Shown here piece by piece: positions 51,100-60,635 of a DNA stretch of 64,000 nt. Numbering within the stretch: position 1 is the stretch's first letter; each line of letters starts with the position of its first letter. The DNA is from Methanocalculus natronophilus (lineage in GTDB: Archaea > Halobacteriota > Methanomicrobia > Methanomicrobiales > Methanocorpusculaceae): positions 62,001 to 126,000 of the forward strand of contig NZ_JBCEXH010000002.1 in the NCBI RefSeq assembly GCF_038751955.1, in the 5' to 3' direction. The notes under the pieces were generated by a model, which was not told the origin of the DNA, made no database searches, and worked only from the letters and a program-made list of their open reading frames with translations. The translations under genes and the position numbers were made by a program.

Positions 51100-51939
51100 A
51101 TGGTGTCATTGAAGGAGCAGGTTGAGAATTTAAAAGCTGATCTGGACGAACGAACTAAAGAACTTACATTCATGTACAGCATCTCGGATATCGTTGAAGC
51201 CCATGGGGATAACCTTGAGACGCTGCTTGAAGAGATCATCATGCCACTGCCAGAGGCACTCAGGTATCCTGAGATCGCTGTTGCTGTGCTGGATGTTTCC
51301 GGAGACACATACAGAACGTCAGATGCGCCCGTCACCGAGTGGAGCATGTCAGGCGATATCATCATCAACGGCAGATTAGCCGGAAAACTGACAGTATTCT
51401 ACACAGAGAAGCGGGATGTCTTTGATGAGAGAGTCTTCCTCCAGGAAGAGGAGGGTATGATCAGGGCATTCTCTGAACGGCTTGGCAAGATCATCGGCAG
51501 GGTCTGGTCTGATCAGGCATTGGTTGAGAAGACCCGGGAGATATTGAAACTCTCAACGCCTATAACAAAAATCTGGGATGAGATACTCATTCTCCCGCTG
51601 ATCGGCACCCTCGATTCCGAAAGAACCCTCTACATGATGGAGGAGCTGCTGAATACGATCAGGGATACAGGGTCACGGTATATCATTATGGATGCCACCG
51701 GAGTCGGCACCATCGACTCGGCGGTTGCCGCAAATATCCTGAAGACTTCCCGGGCTGTGAAGATGCTCGGCTCACAGATGATCTTCACCGGGATAAAACC
51801 TGAGGTTGCGATGACGATGGTGCATCTCGGCATAGATCTGGGAGAGATTATCACCAGGGCAACCCTCCAGGAAGGGGTTGAATACGCACTGAGCGAAAAA
51901 GGTCTTGAGATCGTCAGGGCAGAGCAGATGTCTGAATAG
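51100..51939 (+). CDS. RsbR-like stressosome protein (GAF-like plus STAS)
   Basis: 279 residues. A short coiled coil (1-25) is followed by a GAF-like domain (30-135, with EALRYPEIAVAVLDVSG, GRLAGKLTVFYTEKR) and a STAS domain (150-265: PLIGTLDSERT, IIMDATGVGTIDSAVA, TGIKPEVAMTMVHLGID). The order matches RsbR, where a variable sensor domain precedes STAS; here the sensor is GAF-like rather than globin. The site equal to the VDT threonine of Bacillus RsbR is a serine (Ser207, in TIDS). It should form the shell of a stressosome with the RsbS-like protein and pass on a signal sensed by the GAF-like domain. First gene of the operon. Confidence 0.88.
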   Translation: MVSLKEQVENLKADLDERTKELTFMYSISDIVEAHGDNLETLLEEIIMPLPEALRYPEIAVAVLDVSGDTYRTSDAPVTEWSMSGDIIINGRLAGKLTVFYTEKRDVFDERVFLQEEEGMIRAFSERLGKIIGRVWSDQALVEKTREILKLSTPITKIWDEILILPLIGTLDSERTLYMMEELLNTIRDTGSRYIIMDATGVGTIDSAVAANILKTSRAVKMLGSQMIFTGIKPEVAMTMVHLGIDLGEIITRATLQEGVEYALSEKGLEIVRAEQMSE

Positions 51940-51954
51940 AAGGAGATCCAACTG

Positions 51955-52344
51955 ATGGACAGAATACCAATCCTCAAACTGAAGAACTGCCTCCTTATCT
52001 CGATACAGACAGATCTCCATGATCTGATAATAACTGCACTTCAGGAGGATATTTTAACCGAGATAGCAAGGACCGGTGCACGGGGAGTCCTTATTGACAT
52101 ATCGGCTCTTGATATCGTCGATTCATTCATGGCACGGACATTGCGGGACTGCAGTGTTATGGCTACGCTCCTTGGAGCGAAGGTGATCATAACCGGCATC
52201 CAGCCGGCAGTTGCGATCACGCTCGTCGATCTTGGCCTTGATCTCTCCGGGATCACCACTGCATGCGATATCGACAGCGGGTTTGATATGCTGGAGAGCA
52301 TGCCCGGAGTCTTCAACTCAGGCAGGATAGTGAGAAGGTACTGA
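51955..52344 (+). CDS. RsbS-like STAS protein
   Basis: 129 residues made of one STAS domain. VLIDISALDIVDSFMARTL carries Ser57 at the place of the Ser59 phosphosite of Bacillus RsbS (VDSF motif), and TGIQPAVAITLVDLGLDL is the usual end. With RsbR it should build the stressosome core and hold the RsbT kinase until it is phosphorylated. Fifteen bases after the RsbR-like gene. Confidence 0.92.
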   Translation: MDRIPILKLKNCLLISIQTDLHDLIITALQEDILTEIARTGARGVLIDISALDIVDSFMARTLRDCSVMATLLGAKVIITGIQPAVAITLVDLGLDLSGITTACDIDSGFDMLESMPGVFNSGRIVRRY

Positions 52345-52346
52345 TC

Positions 52347-52742
52347 ATGCTGGCTCAATCGGTGAAGATAGAGGATGAAAGCGACATTCTCACATCAAGA
52401 CGGATGGTGCGGGAGATTGCCATCAAAATCGGGTTTGGGATCGTGGATCAGACAAAGCTTGCAACTGCCACATCAGAACTCGCACGTAACATCTACAGGT
52501 ATGCAGACAATGGTGTTGTGTATATCGAGCAGATTGTACGGCCGCCCGGCATCAAAGTAATCTTTCAGGACAATGGCCCCGGAATTGACGATCCAGAGGA
52601 GGCGATGAAAGAGGGGTTTTCAACAACACCCGGCAGCCTTGGGCTTGGCCTCTCCGGGGCAAAGCGCCTGGTTGATGATATGACAATTGAATCTGAGGCT
52701 GGAAAAGGAACCAAAATTGAGATCTTCAAATATCTGCCATGA
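52347..52742 (+). CDS. RsbT-like serine/threonine kinase
   Basis: 131 residues of the GHKL kinase type used by RsbT and RsbW: SELARNIYRYADNG (N-box), QDNGPGIDDPEEAM (G1), GSLGLGLSGAKRLVDDM (G2) and GKGTKIEIFKY. Two bases after the RsbS-like gene; its stop overlaps the start of the next gene (ATGA at 52739). It should phosphorylate the STAS proteins and then be freed to act on an output partner. Confidence 0.93.
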   Translation: MLAQSVKIEDESDILTSRRMVREIAIKIGFGIVDQTKLATATSELARNIYRYADNGVVYIEQIVRPPGIKVIFQDNGPGIDDPEEAMKEGFSTTPGSLGLGLSGAKRLVDDMTIESEAGKGTKIEIFKYLP

Positions 52743-53740
52743 ATCCGGAATATAAAACCAGGGCCGTTCTTCTGGATTCGCACAAGTCAGTTGCGGTCAG
52801 TGAGATTCATCAGCTGGCAGCAGAGAGCGGTTTTCCGAAAAAGACACTGGGAGAGATAGACCTCATCGTCTCTGAACTGGCATCAAACCACATCAGGCAT
52901 AATACCGTGCAGGGGCGGATACGCTACCGGGTGGGAGAGGGTGAGAACGGGAGATATATCGAGATCATCTCTCTGGATAATGGTCCGGGGATACCCGATT
53001 CCGAGATCGCCTTTGAAGACGGGTTCACAACAGCAGAGAAGAGCATGGGTGTCGGGCTTGGCGCCATCAAGAGGTTGGCTGATGAGTTTGATATCAGTTC
53101 AAGCCTCTCCGGGACATGCATACGGGTGATAAAGTATGCTGAAACAAGGAGAGAGGCAGGTGGAACCAGCCTCAGGATCAGTGTCCTCACCCGCCCCCAC
53201 CCGTTTGAGAGCGTCTGCGGCGATGGTTACTATGTCGAGAGATTCAGGGACGGGGCACTGGTTGCTGTGATAGACGGCCTTGGCCATGGTATCCACGCCC
53301 GCGAAGCTGCATCATGTGCTGAACGGTACCTGAGGAGCAATGCCAGGCATGCCAGGATAGATGACCTCCTCTCTGGCCTTGGAACCGTTCTCAGAAAGAC
53401 CCGCGGTGCTGTGGCTGGGATTATCAGGATCGATGAAGCGCTTGGGAAGATATATTATTGCGGTATCGGGGATACGTCGGTCCGTCTCTACCAGGGGGAG
53501 TCATACACCAGTTTTCAGTCCATGCCAGGCATCCTTGGAGTGAATTATAAGCCGGTTCAGATTCAGTCAGGAGACTGGACAGGCGGGAAGAGCATGGCCG
53601 TTCTTCATTCAGATGGGATCAGTTCCAGGTTCAGCCTTGATTATGCCCTGAGCAGGGAGACGCCAGATGTCATTGCACACTATATCATGGACGAATACTG
53701 GCGGGAGAATGATGATGGAACCGTGATCGTTGTTAAATAG
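52739..53740 (+). CDS. RsbT-like ATPase fused to SpoIIE/RsbX-type phosphatase
   Basis: 333 residues. The N-terminal ~130 residues are a second RsbT-like GHKL domain (SELASNHIRHNTVQG, DNGPGIPDSEIAFEDG, MGVGLGAIKRLADEFD). The remainder is a PP2C/SpoIIE phosphatase like RsbX (ESVCGDGYYV, AVIDGLGHGIHAREAA, YYCGIGDTSVRLY, MAVLHSDGISSRF, NDDGTVIVVK), with metal-binding Asp residues kept. It should dephosphorylate the RsbR/RsbS proteins and reset the system. Four-base overlap with the RsbT-like gene. Confidence 0.92.
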   Translation: MNPEYKTRAVLLDSHKSVAVSEIHQLAAESGFPKKTLGEIDLIVSELASNHIRHNTVQGRIRYRVGEGENGRYIEIISLDNGPGIPDSEIAFEDGFTTAEKSMGVGLGAIKRLADEFDISSSLSGTCIRVIKYAETRREAGGTSLRISVLTRPHPFESVCGDGYYVERFRDGALVAVIDGLGHGIHAREAASCAERYLRSNARHARIDDLLSGLGTVLRKTRGAVAGIIRIDEALGKIYYCGIGDTSVRLYQGESYTSFQSMPGILGVNYKPVQIQSGDWTGGKSMAVLHSDGISSRFSLDYALSRETPDVIAHYIMDEYWRENDDGTVIVVK

Positions 53741-54233
53741 AGATGAGAGCAAGAAGTCAAAAAGAGAGATATATCAACAGGCAGTGAAGGTGAATGATGT
53801 GAGCGATACCCCGGCTATTGAGAGCATCCAGGAGAAGCTGGATAAGAAGACGAAGGAAGTCCAGGAACTTTCAATTGAACTTGAAAAGACAAATGAAGGG
53901 CTTATTGCACTGTATACCGAGCTTGATGATGCCAACAGAAAGCTCGAGGAGAGCAACAGGAAACTCCAGGAAGAGGAGAAGAAGCTGCTTGCGTATCTCT
54001 TTGAAACGGTGAATAAGACCAAAAATCCGGTATTGAATATCTACAGAAACCTTTCCCTCCTCGAAGAGATGGCAGTGATGGAGGACTGCAGTCCGGATGA
54101 TGTACAGGCGATCATTGATGTGATCAAAACAAATGCCAGGATGATCAGTGACAACATCACCGAGCTGAACAAGGTTGCACTCGAAGGATCAGACACGGTG
54201 CTCGGCCATTATAGGGAGTTTTTGACCGAATAG
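53730..54233 (+). CDS. Coiled-coil protein with HisKA-like helices, no phosphoacceptor
   Basis: 167 residues from a TTG that overlaps the phosphatase gene by 11 bases (GTG at 53784 is an alternative). A long coiled coil (residues ~25-95) leads into a two-helix bundle with FETVNKTKNPVLNIYRNL ... IIDVIKTNARMISDNITEL, which has the layout of HisKA dimerisation helices, but the place of the phosphoacceptor His (H-E-x-x-N/T-P-L) is N-K-T-K-N-P-V. No ATPase domain follows. It may be a scaffold or output partner of the RsbT-like kinase. Confidence 0.65.
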   Translation: MLNRDESKKSKREIYQQAVKVNDVSDTPAIESIQEKLDKKTKEVQELSIELEKTNEGLIALYTELDDANRKLEESNRKLQEEEKKLLAYLFETVNKTKNPVLNIYRNLSLLEEMAVMEDCSPDDVQAIIDVIKTNARMISDNITELNKVALEGSDTVLGHYREFLTE

Positions 54234-54280
54234 CACTCTTTTGAGGAGAGTAGTGTTTCCAAAGGATACCGGGTTCTGAA

Positions 54281-54844
54281 ATGCCGCCAATACATGAGAT
54301 ACTATCAGATGCTGAAATTGTGATTGCTCTGTCAACATCCTCGGGGATGCGAAAGGATGTCATTCACCGGATAGGAGAACTGCAATCTGCCGGATACAGC
54401 GGTATCATCATATCGATCAATGAACCAAGCTCCATTATGAAGAAGAGCCTGGAGAAGCAATCAATTGAGAGCCAAAATCTCTTCTTTATTGACTGTATAA
54501 CCGGGATGGCGACAGGGCAGAAGAAGGACGAGGGTACGACCATCTACGTAGCAAGTCCCGGGCAACTGACAAATATCGGGATAGCACTCACAAAAGCGAT
54601 GAGTTCGATGAAAGGCAGGGATAATCTCTTCCTCCTGATCGACTCCGTCAACACCATGTTCGTCTATAATGAACCAGATCATATCATCCGCTTTCTGCAT
54701 ATGCTCATCAACAAGGTACGGCTGAATTCGGCAAAAGGAATACTATTCTCTGTTAAAAACGCAATTGATCCGATAGTGTCAACCCAGATTGAGACTTTTT
54801 CTGACACGGTCATACATGTTGGAGATGAAGAGGCAGCAGCATAA
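54281..54844 (+). CDS. Degenerate KaiC/RecA-like protein
   Basis: 187 residues. The central strand FLLIDSVNTMFVYNEPDHIIRFLHMLINKVR and the following GILFSVKNAIDP resemble the Walker B and next strand of KaiC/RecA-like or DUF835-type archaeal proteins. The segment at the place of the P-loop (IVIALSTSSGMRKDVIHRIG) has no GxxxxGK[ST], so ATP binding is doubtful. I do not recognise a named family. It is the last gene of the stressosome run, and convergent with the PAS protein at 54874. Confidence 0.6.
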   Translation: MPPIHEILSDAEIVIALSTSSGMRKDVIHRIGELQSAGYSGIIISINEPSSIMKKSLEKQSIESQNLFFIDCITGMATGQKKDEGTTIYVASPGQLTNIGIALTKAMSSMKGRDNLFLLIDSVNTMFVYNEPDHIIRFLHMLINKVRLNSAKGILFSVKNAIDPIVSTQIETFSDTVIHVGDEEAAA

Positions 54845-54873
54845 AGCGTACCAGGAGCCAGCCGGAAGAATCC

Positions 54874-57800
54874 TCATCCGTCAATCTGGCCATACCGTTT
54901 CATAAATGCCCGTGTCGCATCTGATTCAAGCATCCCCTGGTCAAGAAGGGTGATGATCCGATCAATTTTTTGTATCTCCTTGATGATCTGGTCAGTATAC
55001 TCCCCCTGCTCAAGATCCACAAGCCCCATGATCACGGCAAGGGGGTTGCGGATCTCGTCATTCAACAGAGAGAACCGGTACATATTGTCTTCGAGCCGGG
55101 CATAGGCCTTCTTCCATGCCTCTTCAGCCTCCTTCTTCGTGGTGATATCCTGAATAGCTCCCCGGATCCAGCGATTCTCTCCGGATGCATCTCTTACAGC
55201 TTCACCAATAGTCCTCACCCACTTTCTTCTCCCTGATTTGGTGATGATCTCCATCTCTTCATCAAAGGGCGTTCCATCTGTAATACAGGCAGAAAAGACC
55301 TCCCTGACACGCTCCCTCCACTCCGGTGCATAGTAGCTGATCGCTTCTTCAGTTGAAGGGGAGTATCCGGGCTCTTCGTCATGGATCCGTGCCACCTCAT
55401 CTGACCAGATCACCCGGTTCTCATCAGGGAGCACCTCCCATCCTCCAAAAAGGGCCACCTCCCCTGCCGTTCTGAGGAGTTCCTCGTTCTTCCTGAGTTC
55501 CTCCTCGGCCTGTTTGCGTTTTGTGATATCTATTGCAACTGCTTGGATACGTTCCACCCCCCCTATGACCACCTTCATCAGCCGGACATACTCCCAGAAG
55601 ATGTCTCCACCCACAGAGCGGTTGACCCATTCGAACTCCTGCGGCCCCTCTGTTGCAGCCTTCCGGATATAGTTCAGCGCATCCTCGAACGAGTGCGGTG
55701 ATTCCACCCAGAAATCATGTGCTTTCAGCTCTTCAACCGAAGAGAGGCCATAACTGGAACAGGCTTTTGTATTCGCGTCAATGATCTCACCAGAGTCACG
55801 ATCATGGATAATAATTGAGACCGGAGATTCCATAAAGAGGGTTTTGAACCGTTCTTCGCTCTCTCTGAGTGCCTTCTCAGCCATTTTCCGATCAGTGATA
55901 TCCTGGCCGATACCATAGAGAACAGTCTTTCCCTGAACCTCAAGCGGCACCACATTTAAAAGCAGCGTCTTGATGGTCCCATGCACAAGATACTCCGTCT
56001 CAACCGTCCGGGTGGCAATAAAGGGACTATGCTCCTGTTTCTGTCTTGCAAGCTGGTCAGGCGGCGTGGTATCCCATACGCTCTTTGTAATCAGTTCGTC
56101 GCGGCTACATTCAAGAAACGCAAGTGCCGCCTCGTTTGCATCAGTGTAGTACCCGTCCTCACTGACGACCAGAATCGGATTCAGTGCATCTTCAAAGAGG
56201 GTGCGGTACAGCTCCTCGCTCTCCCTGAGCTGAGCTTCATCATGTTTCCTGCGGGTGATATTGGCAACAAGGCCAACCACTTTCAGGGGAGTGCCATCCG
56301 GATTACGCTCCGGAATGCCGCCGACATCCCTGAACCAGAGATAGTCTCCATCTGCTGTCCTGATCCTGTACTCGACATCATAACGGGGTTTTCTTCCCTC
56401 AAGATGATCCCGCATCGCCTGCATTGCAGATTCATAGTCATCGGGGTGGAGCAGCGTGGTAAAGTCCGTGTAATGTGTAAAATCCTCTGGCTTATATCCA
56501 AGCATGAGAGCTTTCCGCTCGCTGAAAGAGACCGCACCCGATTCACAGTCCATCTCCCACCAGGCAAGCTCCCCCATCTCCATTGCGCCTTCCAGACGGT
56601 AATGGTTTATCTCAAGTTCCAGGCGGGCAGTCTTCTCCTCGGTTATGTCGATAAACGAGCCCATCATCGCAACAGGGGATCCGGTGACATCGCGGACAAG
56701 ACTTGAAGAGAGCTGGATATACACCATAGTCCCATCCTTCCGAATACCCTCCATCTCCCCTGTAAAGTGCCCATGCCTTTTGAGATCATCTACCACCCCT
56801 GCTGCCTCTTCCTCTGATCTCCAGAACATGACGACATGCTGGCCAATCACTTCATCAGGATCCTCATAACCCCAGAGTGTAAGGAAGGCTGGGTTGACAT
56901 AGGTGATAATACCGGAGAGACTGGCTATGGCAATACCATTGATCGAGGACTCAATGGTAGCATGCTTCAGAAGGAGAGCCTCTTCTGCCTCCTTCTGCCC
57001 GGTAATGTCACGGCCAGCACCGACAAGAGCAATGACAACTCCATCACTGTCACGGATTGCTTTTGCCGTCCATGCGATCCAACGCCAGCCATAACGGGTT
57101 TCTGCCCGTTCTTCGAACGACGTCTCATAAGGTGGTTTAAAGAGCCGGGCAAGCGCAGCATTGACTCGCTTGCGATCATCCGGATGAATGAACGGGGCAT
57201 AGGAAGACCCAAGCAGCTCATCTTCAGTCTTACCAAAGAGCCTGGCGTATGCGGGATTAACATAGAGGAAGCGACCTTCAGTGTCGGTCTTCACGATCAG
57301 ATCCTGCTGGTTCTCAACAAGCAGTCGGTACCTCTCCCTGCTCTCACGGAGGGAATCTTCAGATCTCATCCGGTGGATCAGCTCGCTCATCATGATCCCA
57401 AGGGTCGTCAGTGCAGAGAGATCATCATCCAGATAATCCTCTCTTTTATTGGCAACTGCAAGAACCGCAAAGATCTCTTCTCCAAGAAGAATCGGGACAC
57501 TCATATACCGGGAGATCGGGACATGCCCCTCAGGCAGCCCGTGCTTTGCAGGGTGTGGGGCAGCGTAGTCATTGATGAGTACCGGGAGTCGTGTCCTGAC
57601 AGGCTCGCCCCAGATACCGGCTGATTCTACCGGGAACCGGACTGGCTGGTCTTCAACAGCGCACTCATCCTTCACCTCTTCTGACCATGCATGAATGATC
57701 AAATCCGAGCCATCGGCTGACAACATACCGATGAAGCCATACGAACTCTCTGTTGTGGCAAGGGCGGCATCAAGCGTGGCATCCATCAGGTCCTGTTCTG

Positions 57801-58692
57801 TTACATCTGTCATCCTGTGGAGACTGAGGAGCGCTTCTGCACGCCTCAGATGGAGACGGAGGCGTGCTTCCGCTTCTTTTCGATCGGTTATATCCCTGAT
57901 AAGCGCAATCACCTCATCATCTGCATACGGGGCGATACGAGCCTCAAAATGCAGGCGTCCCGCCGGGACAGGGAGCATATATTCGATTGTCACCAGTTCT
58001 TTCGTCGCAAGGGAGGTCAGAATCGCCTCAACAAGCCTGCTGCCAACCTCATCAGTTGTCACCTCGGTGACCGTCTTTCCGATCAGATCTGCCTTCGGAT
58101 AAGCAAGCCGCTCGTCATCTGGTGTCAGGATATCAAGGTATCTTCCCTCTGCATCACAGCGGATCAGGATATCCGGTACAGCAGCCAGGATGAGCGTCTG
58201 GAGATGCTCGCTTCTTTCCAACGCCTCTTCACGCTGCCTGCGTTCTGTGACATCCCGGATCGTCTCTATGGCACCGGTGTATTCACCTTCTTTATTATAA
58301 AGAGGGGAAACCCGTACCCAGAGGATACGCTCCTCTCCGTTCAGCCGGGCATACCTAGTTTCTGCCTCGATAATATCCGGCATCTCTTTCAGGATGGTAT
58401 ACCGGGATCTGAGTTCGTTTGCATCTGTAAAGGCGAGATCAATTAAGATCGGCCGCCGCTCGCCATAGAAGGGAAGAGCATACGCATAATCTCCCTGCCC
58501 GACCATCTCATCAGCAGGAACGCCGGTCAGCTCCTCGATTGCATGGTTCCAGGCAAGAACAACCCCATGCTCGTCAATGGCAAAGGTTGGATCGGGGAGG
58601 AAACTGATGATATCAGAAAGCATCTGCTCACGCTCCGGGAGAGTTCGCTTCTCCCGGTTGTTTTCTCCCAGAGCATCATCCATTCCGGTCAT
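54874..58692 (-). CDS. Multi-PAS/GAF protein with HisKA-like end, no kinase domain
   Basis: 1272 residues from the ATG at 58692, preceded by a good GGTGA; a TTG at 58710 is less likely. About eight PAS units and one GAF domain (about residues 290-455) follow one another. The C-terminal ~60 residues form HisKA-like helices: LLNDEIRNPLAVIMGLVDL ... IIKEIQKIDRIITLLDQ; the canonical His is replaced by Asp (NDEIRNP for NHEIRNP) and the protein ends with no ATPase domain. So it cannot autophosphorylate; it more likely acts as a ligand-sensing scaffold or is phosphorylated on other residues. The gene at 58941 has the same ending. Both lie next to the stressosome operon. Confidence 0.85.
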   Translation of the reverse strand: MTGMDDALGENNREKRTLPEREQMLSDIISFLPDPTFAIDEHGVVLAWNHAIEELTGVPADEMVGQGDYAYALPFYGERRPILIDLAFTDANELRSRYTILKEMPDIIEAETRYARLNGEERILWVRVSPLYNKEGEYTGAIETIRDVTERRQREEALERSEHLQTLILAAVPDILIRCDAEGRYLDILTPDDERLAYPKADLIGKTVTEVTTDEVGSRLVEAILTSLATKELVTIEYMLPVPAGRLHFEARIAPYADDEVIALIRDITDRKEAEARLRLHLRRAEALLSLHRMTDVTEQDLMDATLDAALATTESSYGFIGMLSADGSDLIIHAWSEEVKDECAVEDQPVRFPVESAGIWGEPVRTRLPVLINDYAAPHPAKHGLPEGHVPISRYMSVPILLGEEIFAVLAVANKREDYLDDDLSALTTLGIMMSELIHRMRSEDSLRESRERYRLLVENQQDLIVKTDTEGRFLYVNPAYARLFGKTEDELLGSSYAPFIHPDDRKRVNAALARLFKPPYETSFEERAETRYGWRWIAWTAKAIRDSDGVVIALVGAGRDITGQKEAEEALLLKHATIESSINGIAIASLSGIITYVNPAFLTLWGYEDPDEVIGQHVVMFWRSEEEAAGVVDDLKRHGHFTGEMEGIRKDGTMVYIQLSSSLVRDVTGSPVAMMGSFIDITEEKTARLELEINHYRLEGAMEMGELAWWEMDCESGAVSFSERKALMLGYKPEDFTHYTDFTTLLHPDDYESAMQAMRDHLEGRKPRYDVEYRIRTADGDYLWFRDVGGIPERNPDGTPLKVVGLVANITRRKHDEAQLRESEELYRTLFEDALNPILVVSEDGYYTDANEAALAFLECSRDELITKSVWDTTPPDQLARQKQEHSPFIATRTVETEYLVHGTIKTLLLNVVPLEVQGKTVLYGIGQDITDRKMAEKALRESEERFKTLFMESPVSIIIHDRDSGEIIDANTKACSSYGLSSVEELKAHDFWVESPHSFEDALNYIRKAATEGPQEFEWVNRSVGGDIFWEYVRLMKVVIGGVERIQAVAIDITKRKQAEEELRKNEELLRTAGEVALFGGWEVLPDENRVIWSDEVARIHDEEPGYSPSTEEAISYYAPEWRERVREVFSACITDGTPFDEEMEIITKSGRRKWVRTIGEAVRDASGENRWIRGAIQDITTKKEAEEAWKKAYARLEDNMYRFSLLNDEIRNPLAVIMGLVDLEQGEYTDQIIKEIQKIDRIITLLDQGMLESDATRAFMKRYGQIDG

Positions 58693-58940
58693 AACCTCAC
58701 CCCGGCACAAGCAGGAACAAAGGCGTGTGGATCGCCTGCTTTCATCAGGATAAGACGCCTGGCGGGAGGTGTACCTGGCTCCTTGTGGCAGGATGTGGCA
58801 CCTGTATGTCCATCTGCAGGAGATATACCCCTCTCATTCCGTGTATTCCGGCTCATCTCGTCCTGTGCCATACAACAGATAGAGAGATATTGAGGATTGG
58901 TATTAAGCCTTTTGATCAGGAAGGGAGACAATATGAACCA

Positions 58941-60632
58941 TCAGCCCCAGTCACTCACCAGTCTGTGCTTCCTCATATACGCCCTGATAGCTTCTGAGTC
59001 AAGGAGTCCCTGGTCAAGGAGGGTAACGATCCGATTAATCTCCTGGACTTCCCGGAGGATCGTTTCGGCATGCTCATCACCATGCAGATCAACAATCCCG
59101 GTTATGATCGCAAGGGGGTTGCGCACCTGGTCATTCAGAATAGATAACCTGTACATATTCTCCTCGATCTGATCAAACGCCATCTTCCAGATCTCTTCAG
59201 CCTTCTTCTTCTCTGTGATATCTGTAAAAATGCAGGCAACCTGATCCTTTCCAGGAGAGAATGCCCTGACAAGGAAGTATTTATCCAGATTTGAAGAGTA
59301 TTTTTCAAACAGTGCCGGCATTTTTCCAGCAGCACCTTTTGTATATGCTTCAATCCAGCTCTCTCCGGCTGCAGAATGAAGAGACAACACGGTATTTCCG
59401 AGAACCTCATCTGATCTCAGCCCCATCATCTCCTCATATGCATGATTGACAGCCAGATACCGGTAATCCACCTCCCTGCCCCCGTCATCAGAGACTATAC
59501 AAAAGAGAGCAAAGCCATCCGTCATCTCCGAAAAAAGCGTCCTGTAACTCTCTTCTGCAATCTTCCTCCCGGTGATGTCCTGTCCATGGGCAACTGTTGC
59601 AACCACTGTTTTGCCATCATCACCCATGATACTGGCAGAGTTCCAGAGAACAGATCTGGGATCACCCATCCGGGAAATAACCTGAAGCTCAACTCCCTCC
59701 ATTCTCTCTCCTCTCATTGCACCAGAGATGATCTCCATTGCAGACTCCCGGCTACATTCAGGAAACAGGATGGATACGTGGGAACAGAGCGCTTCTGCTT
59801 CAGGGATGCCTGTCAGGACAGAAAAGGCATGGTTGAACCGGGTGATGACAAGATCGGGATTCCAGACAACAATCGGAGCACCGGCATGATCAAAGAGCTT
59901 CTGCAGATATTCTTTCGTTCTCCTGAGCTTTGCCTCAGCCTCCTTCTGCAGGGTGGCATCACGTCCGACAGACTGGTATTCACAAAGAACCCCATCTTCA
60001 TCAAAGATCGCCCGGGTATTCCATCGTTGCCAGAATATGGTGCCATCCGGATTGAGAGTTCGCTGCACAACTGCTCCTGTTGGACATTCCGGAGTCAGTG
60101 ACATGATAAGATTCGTTACCTTATCAATATCCTCAGGATGAATTTCTGGCTTAAACCGGCTCCCGATAACCTCGTCTCTGTTCAGGCCAAAATACCGGCA
60201 GTACGCCTCATTGACAAAAACATGTGTTCCATCCGGGAGAAACCGGCAGATAAATTCGCTCTGATCCCGGACAACAGTTCTGTACTGTTCCTCAGCCGCC
60301 GCTCTTTCAGCATCGCTCTTCTCTTTCTTCGCTTATAGTAACGTAACCACGAGCGCAATTCCAATAAAGATGAGCACCCGGACTGCCGCCTCCCGGACGA
60401 GACCCTGATCAGGGATAAATACAATAAACAAGAAGAGATAGATGACTGAAAGAAGAACAGAAAAGCCAAAACCACGCCAGAGAAAGTAGATACAGGCGAT
60501 GATGATCGGGACATAGAAGAGATTCTGGAATATGATGGTGACACCTGCAGAAAGAGCAATCACACTCGCCACAATACAAAAGAGCGAGCTGAGCAATAGT
60601 GTCGGGAATACCCAGTCAGGTGTCTCATTCAT
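58941..60632 (-). pseudogene. Membrane multi-PAS protein interrupted by an in-frame TAA
   Basis: Read from the ATG at 60632 the gene encodes a four-helix membrane domain (with NLFYVPIIIA, like those at 3025 and 30861), then at 60335-60333 an in-frame TAA. In the same frame, without a break, AKKEKSDAERAAAEEQYRTVV and a full PAS domain continue, then two more PAS units and a HisKA-like end (LNDQVRNPLAIITGIVDL) without His or ATPase, to the stop at 58941. The first ATG after the TAA (60104) lies in the middle of the first PAS domain, and no good start is near the TAA. So the gene seems to have been broken by one base change; the rest is intact, indicating a recent event, or readthrough. TAG (pyrrolysine) is not involved. 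Confidence 0.85.
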
Positions 60633-60635
60633 CAC

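Noticed and set aside
54281-54844. KaiC-type clock ATPase
   Set aside because: No P-loop GK[ST], single short domain; only a distant fold-level resemblance can be claimed.
60333-60335. Stop codon read as an amino acid (pyrrolysine)
   Set aside because: The codon is TAA, not TAG; no recoding signal is known for TAA in methanogens.
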